Source: Pseudomonas lactis (GTDB lineage: Bacteria > Pseudomonadota > Gammaproteobacteria > Pseudomonadales > Pseudomonadaceae). Taken from it: 64,000 nucleotides of DNA. The first letter of the stretch is position 1. Each line of letters begins with the position of its first letter. The DNA lies in NCBI RefSeq assembly GCF_001439845.1, contig NZ_JYLO01000012.1:124001-188000 (forward strand). The letters run 5' to 3'. Shown in pieces: positions 61,154 to 64,000 of this stretch. The position numbers were made by a program, and so were the translations under genes. The notes beneath the pieces are model-generated. The model searched no databases and was not told the DNA's origin. It was given only the letters and a program-made list of their open reading frames with translations.

Positions 61154-63393
61154 AGGGTGACCTCTTCGGCCTTGCGCGCCAGACGTTCAAGCCGATCAAT
61201 GGTTTGAGCCGCGTTGTCGACCTGATCCTTGAGCACATTGATCCTGCGTTGAATCTCGTCGACGAACGAATCGGAGATGGTGGAAGGCGCTTTGCGCTCA
61301 ACATCGTTGATAAACGAACTGATCTTGCTTTTGACCTTGCTGCCCAACGAACCGATGAAGTCATCGGCTGCGTCCTTGAAGCGTTCAGCTTCGTAGCCCT
61401 TGAGCGTGCCGTTGCTTTTCAGGCTCTCGGGCAAAGGAATGCTCAGGTCAAAGTCATCATCTGGAATAGAATCAATGATTGAGTTAATCGCGAGCTTGAT
61501 CATTTGCCCATTGGCATCTTGTTCAAGTACCTCACGGATCTTCGGGGTGAGGTTCCGGGCCAGTTCTTCGTTCAATCCACGGTGAGAGCTCTCCACCTTG
61601 GCACCCAGCTCATCTTGGATGTCGTTCATGAACTCGTTGATGGTGGAGATGACTTGGCTACTGATGATCTTGGCGCGGACGACCGTTTTTTCTGTAGTAC
61701 CGCCACCCCATAGTTTGCGGGCAATCCAACTTCCAACCCCGTCGTTGTCGACTGTAATGGTTTCACTGAAAGAGCCTTCCGCGTCTTTAACAGTGGACTG
61801 TGTCTCACGGAGCAATTGCGCAGCTATCTTGCGCATGTCGTCACGCAACTTCTGGCGGTAGTCAGCCATGGTGTATTTGAAGCTGACATCCAGTTCCAGC
61901 GAGAGATCCAGTCGCTTCGACTCCAACGAAGCCAGCTGCTCGTCCAGCTGATCCACATTGGCGTTCTTGATCTGGATGACTTGGTTACGCGCCAAGTTGA
62001 TGAGCAGCGCCTTGAATGCCTCAAGGTTCTTTTGTTTGCGAACCATTAGGTTGGCGATTTTTTCGCGTGTGATCTCAGCTTTCTTCTCACGCACCTGTGC
62101 AAGCATGGCGTTGATCGCGTCAATATTCGCCAGGCTGTCCAGGCTGCTCAACGACAGTTCCTGATTATCGCGGGTGAAGTAATCCGGGTAATCGGTGGAC
62201 AGGTTGTCCCACGTCACCTGCTCGTTCGAGTCCCAGGTTTCTTGCGAGTTGAAGCGGCGGTTGAGGCTGTGGCACAAGCCTGAGCTATGCAGCAGGTTAC
62301 GGTGCACCGAGCCGATCAGGTTGTCGAACACCGAGCCTACCTCCGGGCTGCTCAGCTTGAGGTCTGTCAGGGTGCTCTGCGCCCGCGCCGACAGTTGGGT
62401 GCGGATGGCTTCCACTGCATCGCTCAAGCGCGCGCGCTTTTCGCTGCCGTACAGCTGTGTGTCGATCTGGCTGGCAACCAGTACCAGTTCCTGAATGCCT
62501 TCCTTTTGGGTAATACGCCCCATCACCTCAAGGTCTTGCTCATTGAGGAACTGGCCGGCCGGGCTGACGATGAACACCACGTCGCAGGTTTTCAGCAGTT
62601 CGACCGTGCGCTCTTCGCGCGACTGGACCGGATCGTTCATGCCGGGGGTATCGATTATGCAGATATCGCGCAGCGCCTCGAGCGGCATGGCGACATGAAC
62701 CGTCTTGGTGAACGGCATGTACGTGCCGTCGGCACCTACATAGTTGTGCAAACGAGCCGCCAGCTCTTTCGGGTTACCTGCCTGAATCTCGCTGTGCAAG
62801 TGCAGAGTGGCCGCATCGAGACCAGACCTCTTCATACGCTGGTACTGGTCGTATGCCGCGAACAAGCCTTCTTCGCGTTGCAGTTCACTCATGGCTTTTT
62901 TATCGGCCATGAGCGTCAGCTGCGCCATATCGAGGGGCGCGTCATTGGCCTGGGCGTTACGGCGCTTCACCAGCTCTTCCAGGCATTCGCGCTTGCGCGC
63001 GGCCAGCCGTTGCTCGAACTGGTCCGACTTGAAGCGGATCGCGGCGATATCCGTTTCGCTGTAGAACTCGACTTTGGCCTGGAACACTTCGCCCCAGGTG
63101 ATGGTGGTCAACGCAGCAGTCATGGGCGTTGCGGCTTTGGGTAGGATCGGCTCGCCATCAAAGATCAACGCATTGAGCAGTGACGACTTTCCAGCTTTCA
63201 CGCGACCGACAATACCGATGTTCATCAGCCGGTTCTGGTCTTGCAGAGTCTGGCATGCTTGCGCGAGCTGTTGCGGTTGGTCGATGCCGTTTAGCCGCTT
63301 GAATTGCTCGATTTCGCGCTCAAACAGGTCCTGGTTACTTGCGGCCAGTGTGTGCAAGTTTTCGCTAAAAGCGACGAGTGATTGGTAATCCAT
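61150..63393 (-). CDS. Dynamin-like GTPase
   Basis: This 747-residue protein has an N-terminal GTPase domain: G1 GRVKAGKS (63-70), candidate G2 Thr in TPMTAAL (89-95), G3 DTPG (248-251) and a G4-like SQID (308-311). A long helical middle and tail (about 430-747) include a KLWGGGTTEKT segment that may be a membrane-binding paddle. The order matches bacterial dynamin-like proteins such as LeoA. It lies 13 bases after the preceding gene and overlaps the next, so the genes form one unit whose products may assemble together. Confidence 0.87.
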   Translation of the reverse strand: MDYQSLVAFSENLHTLAASNQDLFEREIEQFKRLNGIDQPQQLAQACQTLQDQNRLMNIGIVGRVKAGKSSLLNALIFDGEPILPKAATPMTAALTTITWGEVFQAKVEFYSETDIAAIRFKSDQFEQRLAARKRECLEELVKRRNAQANDAPLDMAQLTLMADKKAMSELQREEGLFAAYDQYQRMKRSGLDAATLHLHSEIQAGNPKELAARLHNYVGADGTYMPFTKTVHVAMPLEALRDICIIDTPGMNDPVQSREERTVELLKTCDVVFIVSPAGQFLNEQDLEVMGRITQKEGIQELVLVASQIDTQLYGSEKRARLSDAVEAIRTQLSARAQSTLTDLKLSSPEVGSVFDNLIGSVHRNLLHSSGLCHSLNRRFNSQETWDSNEQVTWDNLSTDYPDYFTRDNQELSLSSLDSLANIDAINAMLAQVREKKAEITREKIANLMVRKQKNLEAFKALLINLARNQVIQIKNANVDQLDEQLASLESKRLDLSLELDVSFKYTMADYRQKLRDDMRKIAAQLLRETQSTVKDAEGSFSETITVDNDGVGSWIARKLWGGGTTEKTVVRAKIISSQVISTINEFMNDIQDELGAKVESSHRGLNEELARNLTPKIREVLEQDANGQMIKLAINSIIDSIPDDDFDLSIPLPESLKSNGTLKGYEAERFKDAADDFIGSLGSKVKSKISSFINDVERKAPSTISDSFVDEIQRRINVLKDQVDNAAQTIDRLERLARKAEEVTL

Positions 63394-63406
63394 TAGGTCG
63401 TCCGCC

Positions 63407-64000
63407 TTACTTGTAGAGGTGTTCGTTTGCAGCGGCTTTTACTGCGTTAGCAAGGTTTTCCAGAACAGCGGTCTTTTCGCTGATCTGAGCTTCAAGCTGC
63501 AGGCTTTCTTGTGCGATTGAGTCGATTACGTGTTTTTGCTTGTTGATCTGCTCTTCGAAGCCGTCGCTGATCTTCTTCAGCATGGCGTTGAGCTGTTCGT
63601 CGATAATTGCCGGAATCTTTCCGCGCAGTTCCGCCTTGATGTTGGGGAATACTTCGCCGGTCAGTTTCTGGCGAAACGTCTCGCGCTCGTTACCGCCGCC
63701 TTTAAACATCTTGAGGATTTCGGGCAGGAAAATGATCACCAGCTCTACCAGTGGATTGACCACGGTGGTGGTGACGGCGAGCACGGTTGAAAGGCTGCGA
63801 TAGAGCATGACGCCGCTTTTTTTGTCGTCCTCGGCCCGGTTGCTCAGGCGTGTAGACCAGTCGCTGAGCATTTCCGTGGTGCGTTCCAGCGAGAACTTGA
63901 CCTTGTTGGAAAGCTCTTCGCTCCAGTTACCACTGATGTCCAGCACAGACATCTGGCTGCTGGTGGCACTCAGGTTACTGGCAATCCGGTCGACCATGCT
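63407..64000 (-). CDS. Dynamin-cluster protein, C-terminal part
   Basis: The frame is open to the window edge; 196 residues from the first Met are visible. It has helical segments, a hydrophobic stretch (about 70-95, VLAVTTTVVNPLVELVIIFLPEIL) that could enter a membrane, and a C-terminal coiled coil. This looks like the tail of a third dynamin-like or partner protein, and it is the upstream gene of the same operon. The GTPase domain, if any, is outside the window. Confidence 0.7.
   Translation of the reverse strand, partial: SMVDRIASNLSATSSQMSVLDISGNWSEELSNKVKFSLERTTEMLSDWSTRLSNRAEDDKKSGVMLYRSLSTVLAVTTTVVNPLVELVIIFLPEILKMFKGGGNERETFRQKLTGEVFPNIKAELRGKIPAIIDEQLNAMLKKISDGFEEQINKQKHVIDSIAQESLQLEAQISEKTAVLENLANAVKAAANEHLYK

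Overview
The window is chromosomal DNA of a fluorescent-type Pseudomonas. Supporting evidence: GC-rich codon use, two families of Pseudomonas REP repeats, and blocks of gene order familiar from P. aeruginosa and P. putida (cioAB-rlmG-ppoR-fpr-mscL-katB-ankB-radA-mapZ-cstA-yjiX-yjiA-glyA-morA-ettA). No rRNA, tRNA or CRISPR array was seen.

1-21.3 kb is a conserved core block: the end of a cyanide-insensitive quinol oxidase operon, the rRNA methyltransferase RlmG, an orphan LuxR regulator, ferredoxin-NADP reductase, MscL, periplasmic catalase with its ankyrin partner, RadA, the c-di-GMP adaptor MapZ, a CstA-type pyruvate/peptide transporter with its small partner and a CobW-type GTPase, serine hydroxymethyltransferase, the c-di-GMP enzyme MorA and the ribosome factor EttA.

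21.3-28.7 kb is the most remarkable part. A LysR regulator is divergent from six tightly spaced co-directional genes: MFS exporter, haem-oxygenase-like diiron protein (HDO), Fsr-like MFS exporter, PLP aminotransferase, second HDO paralogue, and a phosphoenolpyruvate mutase with the EDK-x5-NS signature. PEP mutase makes the C-P bond that starts nearly all phosphonate biosynthesis, so this reads as a compact phosphonate natural-product operon. It has no phosphonopyruvate decarboxylase. I infer that phosphonopyruvate is transaminated to phosphonoalanine and then modified by the two oxidases.

29-49 kb is mixed core and accessory sequence: glutamate dehydrogenase, a GreA/GreB-type factor, a solitary HsdR-N nuclease, chorismate mutase, envelope proteins, the Lon-like protease AsrA, an ArnT-type glycosyltransferase, a NYN nuclease gene bracketed by 52-bp direct repeats, a cysteine hydrolase preceded by a threonine-rich leader peptide and terminator, and a PhyH dioxygenase next to a DMT exporter.

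49-64 kb looks like a decaying and rebuilt accessory (possibly defence) island. An IS21-family element with an 8-bp target duplication splits a WYL regulator. Its neighbour, a tandem AAA+ ATPase, appears frameshifted. Next come a BrxR/CapW-sized WYL regulator divergent from a membrane coiled-coil protein, an ADP-ribosylglycohydrolase homologue that has lost metal-ligand residues, and a zinc-ribbon protein. The window ends in a translationally coupled run of dynamin-like GTPase genes, the last cut by the window edge.
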